Shown piece by piece: positions 49,701-61,173 of a stretch of DNA of 64,000 nt (positions are counted from its first letter, which is position 1; every line of letters begins with the position of its first letter). The stretch comes from Sambucus nigra. Its lineage: Eukaryota; Streptophyta; Magnoliopsida; Dipsacales; Adoxaceae. Position numbers and translations under genes: made by a program. The stretch is from NCBI GenBank assembly GCA_949130495.1, contig OX422221.1:28064917-28128916 (forward strand). The letters run 5' to 3'. The notes beneath the pieces are model-generated. The model ran no database searches. It was not told where the DNA came from and saw only the letters and a program-made list of their open reading frames with translations.

Positions 49701-50639
49701 AACTTCAATATGGGATTTCCTAAAATTATGTTAATTTAGTGGATCGCTGGAAGATATTTATTATTGATATAATTACCTTAATTTTTGAACCACAGATTCC
49801 TGTAATTACTTTAATGTTGATGTTATTACCATAATTGTTGAATCAGTGGAAGGGATTTATGTAGTGGATTCTTGTTGGGTTGTTGAATAGTTATTTTTGA
49901 TAATTTAAAAGGTTAGATCTTAATCTATAAACAAAGGAAACTTTGCCTAAAATTTTAAAATGCTAAAGTGTTTAAAGACTAATGAATTTGGTAGTTCTTA
50001 TGGTATGTAGATTGGTGCATGTGTCTCAGAGTCTTCAGTTGGTCATTATTATTGTTAAAAGAAAGTCAATATTATATAATTTACTAATTGCTAAATGATT
50101 TGTTGAAGTAGAATGTGAACTAATATCTTTAATGTTTTGTATTGTAGAATGCTATTATATCGAGAATTAGTTTTAAGTTGCTTTGTGGAACATTTGCAAG
50201 TTGCAATCTTGATAAAGATGGTGGGAGAACTTCACGAGACTTCGTTGGGAATGGTACATTTTGGATTTTATGAATGTTTTAAAAGAATTATGTAGGTTAT
50301 TTTTTAATTGACTAATGATTTTGAGATATTTGTAAGAATGATTATTATTCTATTATAAGATACTTTTAACCTTAATTTTAATCGTCTAATTTATTAAAAT
50401 AATATTTCATCACTTACGAGGTGCATTTATAATTTAATCTATTTATAATAATCAATATTTTGGCATTGAACTTATATTGTGATGATTTATATGTGTAATG
50501 GAGATGAAATGAAAAAAATTCTGATATTATGACACGAGGGAAGGTACGAGATATGATATACAAATCGCTTTTGTGGAAATAACATTGTCGCCAAATGATA
50601 TTACTTTTTATCACATATTACGGTACATTGCTATTTGGT
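49701..50639. other. 3' noncoding part of CACTA D
   Basis: AT-rich. A short coding-like stretch near 50160-50250 may be a last exon but has no recognised motif. Confidence 0.4.
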
Positions 50640-50916
50640 CACATCCATTAGGTGGCAAGAATTGATATTTCATGACAAAAGAAAATATACTTAGATGCAA
50701 ATAATTTAGTAACTAAAAACTAATTATTACGTAACAAAATTATATTTTTGTCACCAAATGTTATTGTATTGGTGACAAGGCGAAATTTACTCGTGGAAAC
50801 TTTTTGTGACGCAAATTTTATGATATACAGATGAAATAAAATTTTTGTCATCAAACACATTTAGTGATGAAATTAATTCTTTTAGTGACAATTTGTTTTG
50901 CCACTAATTTACTATC
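50640..50916. repeat. Right subterminal and terminal repeats of CACTA D
   Basis: Repeated GTGACAA, TTTTGTCACC, TTGTGACGC and AGTGATGAAATT motifs in both senses, ending CCACTAATTTACTATC. Inverse of the left end. Element C coding resumes directly after. Confidence 0.65.
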
Positions 50917-51760
50917 TTTGGGATTTAGATTATGAGGGATGGGAAACGTCAGAAGTTATTCTTGACTGAACACGGTTATATTGAAAGGGTATTAGAAACA
51001 TTTTGTTTTAAGGATGTTAATCCAGAAAGCGTTCCAATAGCACAACATTTGAAACATGGTCCTAAGGATGATGAGGATAGAAGATGCATATCGAGAGTGC
51101 CTTATCCAAGAACGGTGGAAAGCATCATGTACATTATGGTATATAAAATACCTAACTTGTCATGGGGTAAGTGTGGTTGAAGGTATATGGTAGATCCAAG
51201 AATTAAGCACTGGAAAGTTATAAAGTGGATACTGAGGTATGTTTAAGGGACCTTTGGAGTTGGTTTTCTATATGGGAATGATTCATGTATAAAAAATGGT
51301 TAATTGGTTTTGTATATTATGACTATGTAAGTTATTTGGATAGCAAGAGATCAAAAAAGGGTTATGTATTTCAACAGAATATTTTCATTGTCATGTGGAA
51401 AGCTTCGTTACATTCAGTTGTGACTTTTTCCAAACTGTGACAAAATATATAGCATGTATTGTGGCTAGTAAGGAAGAAATATGGTTAAAAGGTTTGGCAT
51501 GTGAACTTGGTGTGGTACAAGACTCGGTGATGGCTTTCATTGATAGTCAAAGTGCCTTGTATCCGACTAAAAATCAAGTGTACCATGAACTCACCAAACA
51601 TATTGATGTTAAACATCACTTTATTCGTGACATCCTCTCAGAAGGAAGTGTGAAGCTAGAAATGGTTTCGATTCGTGATAATCCCTCGAATATTCTGACA
51701 AAGGCTTTACCAACAGCGAAGTTTAGACATTCTCTAAAATTGCTTCGGATCATGATGTGA
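50917..51760 (+). pseudogene. Second half of RT and RNase H of element C
   Basis: Resumes within the L-G-M-x-I-x-RDG segment of RT (TTTGGGATTTAGATTATGAG), then KLFLTEHGYIERVLETF and SRVPYPRTVESIMYIM. RNase H reads YIACIVASKEEIWLKGL, AFIDSQSALYPTKNQVYHE and SIRDNPSNILTKALPTAKF, ending at 51760. The first part continues the RT broken at about 26850. Several stops lie in 51178-51395. Confidence 0.9.
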
Positions 51761-51825
51761 GAAAAGGGACAGAAGAATCCAGTATCTAGATCGAAGTCTT
51801 GATTATACAACTAAGATGGCAGTTT

Positions 51826-52130
51826 TTTGGAATTGGTGGATTTTAATTGACTATGAGAATGTGACACTCACGAGTGGATGACTTATGCCAGGGGTTGGTG
51901 GTTAGTAAGTTTGTTAGGCTGTTATACAGTAAATGCCTATATATACATCATGTATTAACCCGAAAAAAGATATTTGCAATGTATCTTAGTGACATTTCTT
52001 GTAACAGTAACTCTGTGAGGAGAGGGTGCAATTAAGATGGTTTAAAGCCTTCATGTGGATGTAGGCATAGTTAATGGCCAAACCACGTAATCTGTTATTG
52101 TATGCTAAGATTAATTCTTTTGAAACTCTA
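51826..52130 (+). repeat. 3' LTR of element C (edges approximate)
   Basis: Matches 18709-19013 through CTATATATA, GAGAGGGTGCAATTAAGA, GATGTAGGCATAGTTAATGG and AACCACGTAATCTGT. Its start is placed at TTTTTTGGAATTGG after a purine-rich AAGATGGCAG. Confidence 0.7.
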
Positions 52131-54818
52131 AACTCACCATTGGCCAGAAGTTAGGCTGGATGCTTAGATATGGGATGCACACTATACGCGCTAGGATTTT
52201 CATTGGACTTTTGGTTTTGTAATAATGGAGGGTGTATGATTGGGTTACAAACCGATTCGTCAACGCCCCTTGTCATCGGTTTGACTTGGACTACAAAAGA
52301 AAAATCTTGGGCTATCAGAATTGATGGTTCTAGGTTGAAAATCGTCTTTTTGGCATGTTGCATTCGATTAGAAGGGATACGAGGCCTAAGGTAAAATAAC
52401 TCACTAGAATGGTTAATTGGGATAGTGGGAAGTCAGAAATACCAGGTAGGTGCCAAACCCTGAACTCTAATCGTTGTCATTTAAGAAGGCCGCCCTGAAA
52501 GTGAATATCGTTTTGATACCAATTTGAAGCATAGGGAAGAACCGATTAAGAAACAACACAAAACAACCATAACAACGTTTGATATGGGGACACTCTCTCC
52601 TAATAATGAGTATAAAAGATAGGCAAGAAGCAGTATGTTTTGTAGTTGCAAGGGAATGTTTTGGGGGTGGTGACATCATTTGTGATGTCACAAGAGCTAG
52701 GAATTGTGTGCGATAATCCAGAAGGCACTACAATATAAATGAATAAATCAAAACAAAAGTGCAAAATTAATATTTGAAGCTCATGCCCTTGCATAATTAA
52801 TATCGATAACAATGTAAAAGTAGATTATGCATGCTCACGACATCTTTCTCCTTATGGTGATGAAGACGAATAATGTCACTAATAGGGACGATCTATTAAA
52901 TTCGGCTATTATTGGGTAAGAATTGGTAGACAACTACAAATTGATGAGATCCCTACAAATTCTCTACCTTAGGAGGTATATTCTAATTCAATGAAGAATG
53001 AAGGTTTCAGTCTAGTTATAAAGAAAAGCAACAAAAGTGATTCAAAGTCTTATCCAACTTCAGATAGAATGCCTAAATGGGTTAAAAATGCTCTCACAAG
53101 AGGTTAAATTTGGTCCTTATATCAATTGTACCAATAATAAATGTCATTATGATCATTAAACACTGTACATTAAAATTTCAAAATTTGTATGTATTCTATA
53201 TAGGATGAACCCCTTTTTTTCCAAAATCATTGATGGTTTTTTATATATCCACATCACTAAAATTAATGTTAACGAAGATAATTCTACATCACAAATGTGT
53301 TTTTATGTGCACAGAGAGTCCCACCTTGGGTGGCAAGTAGTGATCTAAAAAGCGGGCCTAGGTTTGATGTTTGTGAGAAACGCTTCACTTATGCCTTATT
53401 CTTGGTCAAAGGCTTAAGACAAACCTCTTTTTTTTTTTTAAAAAGCTTTAGTGAAACGGCATCGCCATTTTCATAAATTTTTCACAAACTGGACCGATAT
53501 CTTGTGCAAAACAATGAGAAGACAAATAGTATCCTAATCCTCTTTGCCTCTCGTCCCAAAAAAAACTAACATTGCCGACCAACATTCGACCAAAATCTAT
53601 ATATTTCATTTAAAAGCTGAAAAGCACATTTCTTAAACTGAATAATTTTGTATTTATTAGAGAATGATGAAAAATAGATTGTGTATATTGATTTTTGAAT
53701 GATAAAAAATACATTTTCTATATTACTTATTAAATGATGAGAAATGCATGTTCTATATTGATAATGGAGCATGCCTATGAGAATGGTAGGTATAAAAAAT
53801 ACGAATATATTTTCAAAATTCAAGGTATGTATTATTTCATTAAATTACCAATCTTAGAATAATTTAAATAATAAAAGAAAGGAATAAAAAAGCCTTTTTA
53901 TGCCTAGGCTCCTAAGGCTTGACCTCTTTGCCTTGGCCACTCCTTACAACTTCAAGAACCTTGGGGCCGACTAGTGAGAGGAAAGAGAGATTATTTTTAA
54001 ATTACTTTTTATTTTAATTTGTATATTGAATAAGGGATATGCGTCCTAATTAAATTAGGTATTTCTAAGTTTTATCTTTGTTCATTTATGGGAATCCTTC
54101 CCTAACAAATTTTTCTCCTTAGAATAGTACAATCCTTCATTGCACTTAATCAATTATTAATGATGGGTTATGAGTGTTTCATTTGTATTCTACATTCATA
54201 TCATCATTGGATTGCGATTTTTGAAGAGGTAAGGCATATTCCACCTCATCTTTCTAGTTGCAAGGGAATTTTCTTATATATATTTCCATTGGGGGGGGGG
54301 GGGGGGGGGGAGAGGGGGGAGAGAATGTGTTTACATCCTTCCTACCTTACATTCCCTAGACCTTTGTGTGTTACTCAATTGTCTTCCTCTCACATACCCT
54401 ATATCAAACTACCCCCTTACACCTTCATCTCAATTTTTTATCACCACTTAATCAACACAGAGTAGTCTTTTGAATTGTAATGTTAAAATAGTAGTTCTCT
54501 CATTTATGAACTTTCCAAGTTGGTCAAACTTCAAAAGTAAGCTACGACATAAGAAATAGGAAAAGAACTAAAAAATTAATCCACCTTTTCCAAATTACTT
54601 GTCGTCGTTTGAAAGTCAAATATTATAAGAAAAATTCTTACTTTGCAAATGCATTCTCCTAAAAATGATGAAAACCTTTGAAAGCAATTCATGTATTTGG
54701 GATCATTTTTCTCGTTTAGGATGAGCAACATTGTAATCCCACCTAATTTAATATAATATTTTTTAGAAAAACAACTATTAATAAGACAATTAATTTGGGA
54801 TCGAGGGAGTACTCTTAC
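52131..54818. other. Intron 2 of the methyltransferase, 5' flank
   Basis: AT-rich, no coding similarity. A run of 20 G lies at 54291-54310, then more G/A. A GCCTAGG-containing segment occurs at about 53356 and 53905, perhaps from an unidentified small repeat. It ends at the donor gtaaga of exon 2 (plus-strand 54818). Confidence 0.5.
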
Positions 54819-55129
54819 CAGGATAGGATGGGGCATGTCGTATAACATGTGGCAAGTCAAAGTTAATTCCTGTAATGGTGGGGTAATTAGAGGTGATTAG
54901 GTTGAGAGTGACTCCAAGACCACCTCCAACGTCAACAACCCGTTTAAGGTTTTCAAAACCTTTGTAGCACTCCAAGAGTTTCTTTATGACCAAAGTTGTG
55001 TGGTTTATCATGGCATTGTTAAAAACCTCATTGAACATGAGGTCTTTACCAAGGTATTCAAATGCATTTGTCCCATGGCGCCTATTAAATGGAATGACTC
55101 CTTCCATAACAGAATCTTTTAATTGGTAC
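54819..55129 (-). CDS. O-methyltransferase exon 2 (311 bp)
   Basis: From acceptor ttgctag|GTACC (first base 55129) to donor CCTG|gtaaga (last base 54819), with no stop. It starts [20 protein letters not shown] and has the S-adenosylmethionine motif [10 protein letters not shown], then [18 protein letters not shown]. The open frame extends upstream to an ATG at 55149. The match to the family starts only at the Tyr, and the AG acceptor gives exactly the usual 311-bp size and a TG|G Trp split codon, so I place the exon start there. Confidence 0.9.
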
Positions 55130-57689
55130 CTAGCAATGATCAGATGCATGAAAATTAGAGCATTTGTAACTTGAAGTAAAACTTTTGCAACAAATTTAAT
55201 GTTACACTGTCCCTAATAATTCGTGAAGAAACACACCTAATGTACCTTTGGAAAAATTAAATTATATTCCATAGCTGATACATAATATTAACATCATTTA
55301 GATTCAAGAATTTAGACAATTCTTTCATACAGTGAGTAAAACATCATAACATGAAAAGCACAATATTCTGTGCATGTGTGTCAGAGTGTATTATTATCTA
55401 CAAACTCATCGCGATATGCATACAATTATGTCCCCTTCACTGTAATAACATTGGCTCATCTCTCCAGCTATTTTCAATAAAAAAAAATGTGTACTATTTC
55501 ATTTCATTAAATTTATTGTTATTTGTACATCATGGATCATATGTTTTTGCAAATTAGGAGGTTGGGGTCTACAAAATTCCATATTGTGAACCAAATGGTT
55601 TTTTATGAATGCTTTTTAGCATTTCTAAGGATAATTTATTAGAACTTGTTTGAGTATTTATGATATCATGGATCCCGAACCCAACTATATAATAGGCATA
55701 ACTAATGGACCTCAAGTGAAAATAACCCTGAAGGGACACTATTTACTCTTAAATTCATAGTAAATCAAAGTTCAGGGGTGGTTTTTTGCCTCCCCGCCCC
55801 CCCCCCCCCCCCCCCCCCCCTCCACCAGGTTATTCATGTTCACAGGGTGGCTGTCTTCAATGGTGTATACTTATATGCATCAACAGGAAGTATTATTAGG
55901 ATTGAACTTTAGTCAATTCATTGGAGACAAAAAAAATATACAATAGTCCTCCCCTATGTTCAATAGTGAAACCCTTAATCGTATCCACAACATTATAAAG
56001 GCAATTGCTAAATATTTATTATTGACAACCCTTTTTCCTTAAGGATAAGAAAAGGTATGTGCTAGAAAAGTAGAAAATAATATATGGATTAATTCAATTG
56101 GATGAATTTCGACCAATATTGCCCAAATTTAGACCAAGGTCTCTCCAACTATCAAATTAATCAGGTTCTAGGAACATATAAAAAATGACCTATTAAGCCT
56201 TTTGCACTTAAAAGCCTTATGAGATTTGGGTTCCAGTCGATTGTTTTACAAATGACATTATTATCTTATAAAAAGACTATGCAATATTGTTATGTAATAA
56301 AAGAATTTGTAAAATATAACAATGTAGATAATATTGTGATATTACAAAGTGAGAATATCATATTACGATATATAACTAAGAAAAACAAACCACCATCACT
56401 AAACATTTACAAGAATTGGACTGGACCAAAATGCCCTCTTGTTGGAGGGACATCCCACATCTTTAAAAAATAAAATCAATCAAAACTAAAATAATTAAAT
56501 GGAGAATCAACAATTATTGCTCAAGTGTGACATAATTTAACAAACTAATGCATTGAATTTTTATAGCCTACTTTAGACCTTGGCCTTTATGTATTAATCA
56601 ATTAGAATACAAAAGGCTCTACTCTCAAAACTATATTTGTATGACATATTTTTAGCAGTTCTCAAATAAATTTATAATAATTGATTGATCTGCAAAAGTC
56701 TTACACATTCTCCTTAAAGTGACTCTAGTGAGGATAGCTTGTTGGAAAAAAAAGTTTTTCCAAGTCAATCATTTATTGGGGATCTAATTGGGACATTACG
56801 TGATATTTTTAATTGATATAAGACGTCATTTTGGAGGTGGGATGTGATAAATTAATGCCATTTTTTTGTTCTCAACACCACAACACTTCTTTTTAAAGGC
56901 TCCCTAAGTACCTCAAGCTATGACCTCTCAAAAGATGGGGGTGATACTAACACAATCATTTGTATGTGGTTTTGTTTTGAAAAAATGAAATCAATTATAA
57001 CTAGATGAAAATAAGTATAGGGATATATATGTATATATACCGATATAAAAACTATAACATGGACTACTACAATAAAGTTTGCAGAGTTCCATGTGGCACC
57101 TAGTGAAACCCGTCATTCAAGTGTAATATAATCCCCACCCCACCCCATCTCTCTCTCTCTCGCTCTCTCTCTCTCTCCCTCTCTCCAATTCGAAATGATT
57201 AATTGATTGCTCTTAACTGTACTTTATTTCTCCTTCAATATTTGGACCCTCATCCTCTCCCCATTTTCGCTCTATTTCTAACCGTCTTCATCATGAAGTT
57301 TATAAGTGAAAAAAGTTACCAATTATTTTTGTGTGTGTTATTTTCTGACTGCATAAACTGAAAGTTTATATGTGTGTTCTCTTCCGATTATATGTGTGTT
57401 GTCTTTATCTTAAGAATGAATGTGTCAATCGTTTTCAAGTTTACATTTTTTTGGTAAATTTCTAAGCTGTTGCGGGTGTTTGTTGCTTTTTAGATTATAA
57501 ATTAAAATTTATTATATTTGTTTGTAATCTATTTCGTTGTCTTATTTTATTAGGAGATGGATTTTTGTATTAAATGTTTTTGTTTCTGGGGTGTCTATTT
57601 CGATGTTTAGGCTTGCTAAAAAAAGTTTTGTAATGTTAGGAATTGAGAGAAGTTTACCCATATAATTATCTCAAGTTGAGGGGTGAATA
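55130..57689. other. Probable intron 1 of the methyltransferase; no gene recognised
   Basis: I looked on the minus strand for COMT exon 1 (FAMQLA-like and APVCKFL-like motifs) and did not find it. The stretch holds a run of 24 C (55797-55820), a CT repeat (57149-57185) and AT-rich sequence. It runs up to the truncated LTR of element H. Confidence 0.5.
57149..57185. repeat. CT microsatellite
   Basis: CTCTCT repeat interrupted by single G and CC, after a CCCCACCCCACCCC stretch. Confidence 0.9.
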
Positions 57690-58863
57690 ATATCTCAAGA
57701 CCATGCGACACCAGCTTAAATATGGAAAGTGTTAATGAATATTTAATTGTTGCATCTTAATTACTTTCTCAATATTTTCAAAAGGTTTTGGGCTCTTACC
57801 CATGTAAAAAATATTTTCCAAAACATTTTAGATCTTCATGGATAGGGATGTCAAGCTTGAGAACTCATTCCAGGGATGCGTAGTTGCAGCACTTGTGGAG
57901 GCTTGCAGGATTTTGTGTAGATGCTTCAGTTATTCATTCCTAGACTAGGATTTTGACTCAGTACTTCATTTCGGCATGCTGCCTCTTCAGTTGATACACT
58001 TATATTTTTATTTATCATACTATATATTGGGATTCATTTTTATTTTTATAGATTATGATTTGCATTTTTTTTTTGAACCGATTGTTTATTCGGCATTCAT
58101 TATTTATCTATTTATCATGTGATGATTCAGACTCATATATATGTGGATGTCTTATGATATTTATATTTTTCGCATGTTTTATTAATGAAAGATAAAACTT
58201 CCATCGACTTAATTTAACATAGGCACTTAGTAATAAAAAAAATGATAGTGATGCTAAGTGTTGTCGTAAAAAATTGGACTTGCTACAATTTTATAATCAC
58301 AGATAAAATATATAATTTCAATGCTAAATAAAAGAGAGACACGAGGCTTTTAAAGTTGTTCAGCTATGTAAGAAAGCCAACGTCCACTGTTATTGTATTG
58401 ATTTCGGAGATTATAGAAAGCTAGGTACTTTTGTCATTAAGAACAACCTAGAGTCTGTTCTACCTTGCCCATGATTAAAGGGATACAACATATTTATAGT
58501 GACCCAGAGGTCAAGAGTTGGAATTCTGAGGGATGGAATTCCTTTATATATTTAGGCATTTACAATCATAAATAGTGAACATGATAGTTGATTATGCTAA
58601 CCAAGTTTCATAAGACCTTTGAGGAGGTGACCCTACATTGGTATTGATGGTTGGCATTCTTTGTGTTGGTCGGCATTCTTTTCGAGTTATTATCAACTGG
58701 TTAGTATTTTAGCTATGTAAGAGGACAGGTGTTCACTTATGATTTTTCCATGTAGATGGACATTTTTTGGTATCAACACTAAGAATGAACCAAATGAGAT
58801 TCCTATCTATTTTGATAAATGACAAATCACCCGTGATTAAAATGGGGGGATGGGGGTGTCACA
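57690..58863 (+). repeat. 5' LTR fragment of element H
   Basis: Matches the 3' half of 61174-63703 from GAGGGGTGAATAATAT to GGGTGTCACA (58854-58863), interrupted by solo LTR K. The 5' half is not seen upstream. Confidence 0.8.
58259..58778. mobile_element. Solo LTR K (520 bp, TGTTG...CAACA)
   Basis: TGTTGTCG to TATCAACA, flanked by CTAAG at 58254-58258 and 58779-58783. The same spot in the 3' LTR of H reads GATGCTAAGAATGAACC without interruption, so this is a clean insertion. TGTTG/CAACA ends and length fit a Copia-type solo LTR. Confidence 0.92.
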
Positions 58864-61173
58864 GATGGTTTGAGCGATGGTGGGTTATTACAGCAAGGCT
58901 ATCATGTTTGTTGTTCGAGGGTCAGATGTGTTATTTGCGATGTCTCACCTAAGAAAGGGTCGATCTTTCGTTTATATTATATTATGAAGGAGAATTAGGA
59001 GAGAATAGTTGTCTTTTTATATTTGATCTCAATGTGTAGGGAGTTTACTGATGTGATTAAGGGTATATGGGATTTTCTATTGAGTGGAGAGATTTAGCTC
59101 GTTATTGATTTAGCACTGAGTGCTTAGTGATATTGAGAGAGCTATATTGTATGAATCCTTTAGTGATGTGGGGGTGGACGATTAGACTTATACATCCGAG
59201 GACAGAATTTTGAGTATCTTGGATATATGCTTTAGACCTACTGAACTCAATGGATCATATTTCTAAGTGATAGTACATCGGGAGAGTTCTTTGCTTGAGT
59301 TTTGTTTGTGGGATGTTCTACCCATGAACCCTTACAAACATCGAGAGTGAGGAGATGTTGTTGGATGCTAGGGCCGCTATTTTTAAGGTTAATCATTGAA
59401 CGTGTAGAGAAAAAACTTTGAGCTAAGAGCTCTTATACTATATACGACTAGTGGATCCAGTAGGTGTCGTGTGGAAAGTACTTGGAAACTTTTGTACTGC
59501 TAGTTCATAAGTGGGGTAGTCTCGAGGGAAAATAAGTCACAATTAGTAGGGAAACTGACTACAACCTTACTATATAGCCACAATGAGAGTGAGGGGACGA
59601 GTTGAAATAAGAATGTTACGTGTAAAACGTGAGTGATTATTGTGCAGGAGTACATGGGATATAGGGTGCATGAGAGCTCTAGATTATTTGGTTTTCAAAA
59701 TCATCCAAGATTAGGGGGTGTGGAAATAAAAGGGTTGAATGTGTGGCTGTGGGGCAGTTAGAAACATAAGTGGAATGGTACGATGGATTGAACTCCGTTT
59801 GAGAAAAAGGAGATAGTCTGAATGTATGTACATCAAGGAGAACTATCACAACTGATGTGGGTTAAAAGACGATGGGGAGATTGTAAAAGATATAACTTGA
59901 CAATGGAGGACCCCACAGAGTTTGGAAAGTAGAGCGGAGTCTTACTTAGTCAAATGCCTAAAGTGGCTTGCTCATAGATAATATGTTGATTTCAATAAGA
60001 CAAAAGAAAAAGGCTAGGGAGTGCATTGGTTTGCAGTAGACACACGGGCCACGGTTTAGGTACATTTTAAAAAAAATGAGTAAGATATGCTACAAAATGT
60101 GAAATATTTAGCATGTGAATTGGTGTTGAGTGAGGCATAGTGAATTTGTCTCTAGGTGCACCACTTGTAGGTGCAAAAGATTTGTCCAAGGTTATCAATT
60201 AGGATTTTGTAATAAATTGATGATTCTAGTGACGAAATGGATACGTAGGCTGATAAAATTCATATTTGGGTTATGAAAATCACGGACATGTCCAAATTTC
60301 CTTATGGTTTGTGGAATGAATTGACCAAAATGGGATAAGTGTTATTCACTCGCGGGTCCCACACTCGAGTGGGAGTGTCAGGAGGCGATGGGGAAATGGT
60401 TTCTATTTGAGATAGACGAGTCACCCGCAGGCAGGTGGTTGGATGAGAGACGTGACTAAAATGTGGGAGAATGCGAGAAATGCGTGTTTTGAATATTTAT
60501 GTAATTGGGAGTATAAATTACAATCGGTAGAGCTACATGTGATGGCTCGTAGTAGAATGTTATATGCAAAGCACCTTTTGAGGCTTTATACGAAGATATT
60601 GTCATACACCCTTGGGTTGGTTAAGAGTTGGGAATAGCAAACTTCTTGTACCCGAAGTGATTCATGGTCCATCGATAATGATTGAGTTAATATATGTCAT
60701 TTTCGTATAATTCAACAATGTATGTCACTGTAATTCAAAGTTTGGATTCTGAAATGAGGGGTCAGGGGTTGTTACGGGTGTCTCCCATGAAGGGAGTTAC
60801 GTGGTTTGACATCAAAGAAAATTGACACCAATGGAAGTGGGCCCTTTTTCAACACAGAGATAATAGAGCCAGTGGAGTGTTAGCTCATCTTTTTGAAGCA
60901 TTATTAGTGGAATCACAATAGTTTTATGATTCATTATATAAGCAATGCCTAAAGGAATATATCGGTATGTAAGAGTTTGAATGGACTTGTCGCTAATTTT
61001 GGGTTGAAGGGAGCATACCTCAAGTCGTAATGGTACCACCGTGCATAGAGTACCAAAATATTATTGCGAAGTAACTTTGAATACGTTCAGATGCATCGAG
61101 TGCAAGTATTCGAAGTTTTTAGCACTGGGCATATCCGAATTTCGAGGATGAAATTCCTTTGCAATGGGGTGTA
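58864..61173 (+). pseudogene. Ty3/gypsy pol remnant of element H
   Basis: Stop-ridden plus-strand similarity. A CREFTDVIKG, then VIDLALSA segment (about 59035-59115) resembles the start of the RT region. An integrase C-part lies at about 60455-60630 (NWEYKL, APFEALYEDI-like). VSPMKGVTWFDIKEN (about 60780) marks the chromovirus segment after integrase, followed by a SLYKQCLKEYIG-like piece and NFEDEIP at the end. The central RT active site and RNase H are not recognisable, and gag is nearly gone. By recognition, family Ty3/gypsy. Confidence 0.75.

Larger units (their letters stand above)
26860..50916 (+). mobile_element. CACTA (En/Spm) element D, about 24 kb with nested insertions
   Basis: The left end CATAGTAGAATATCTAATTA (26860) and, on the opposite strand, the right end GATAGTAAATTAGTGGCAAA (from 50916) are alike and resemble a decayed CACTAGTAGAA terminus. 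Both ends carry GTGACAAA/TTTGTCAC-like subterminal repeats (26875-27130 and 50640-50905). Inside are a TNP2-type transposase (about 28990-38970, plus strand) and a second gene with a Transposase_24-like domain (39219-49690). Insertions E, F and I (with J) total about 14.9 kb; the remainder, about 9.2 kb, is a usual autonomous CACTA size. D lies within the RT of element C. No clear 3-bp duplication is left. Confidence 0.8.
18709..52130 (+). mobile_element. Copia element C (Tork/Tnt1-like), split by elements B and D
   Basis: Outermost transposon of the nest. Its pieces are the 5' LTR (about 18709-19013), the primer site TGGTATCAGAG (19017-19027), gag to RT (24274-about 26859), RT to RNase H (about 50917-51760) and the 3' LTR (about 51826-52130). 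The two LTRs share the segment around GTAGGCATAG(T)TAATGGCC, AACCACG(C/T)AATCTGT and CTATATATA. Taking out B (with its duplication) and D leaves about 4.1 kb. The coding part resembles the Tnt1/Tork group (HYNEIFSPVVKHSSIR, YMDDMLIACK, DSQSALYPTKNQVYHE). Heavily mutated and dead. LTR outer edges are estimates; no duplication could be fixed. Confidence 0.85.
13732..55129 (-). other. COMT-type O-methyltransferase locus, exons 2-4 intact with a ~39.8-kb transposon-filled intron
   Basis: Three minus-strand exons join in phase. Exon 2 ends TATCCTG|gtaaga at 54819. Exon 3 starts gcag|GTGTGG at 14971, so the split codon G|GT gives the Gly of SYPGVEHV. Exon 3 ends ATGAAG|gtaatt at 14907, and exon 4 starts gatag|TGGATA at 14028. 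Lengths of 311, 65 and 297 bp agree with the usual four-exon COMT gene layout (from memory). Plant class II OMTs transfer a methyl group from S-adenosylmethionine to phenolic hydroxyls in the cytosol. Intron 2 (54818-14972) is 39,847 bp and contains elements B to J; intron 3 is 878 bp. Exon 1 (dimerisation and substrate-pocket part) is not found up to 64000. Either intron 1 exceeds 8.8 kb or the gene is truncated. Absence of stops in all three exons suggests recent or continuing function, but this is unproven. Confidence 0.85.

Noticed and set aside
53356..53960. Possible hAT-like or SINE-like repeat with GCCTAGG motifs
   Set aside because: Only short similar words were seen; no terminal repeats, tail or duplication could be found.
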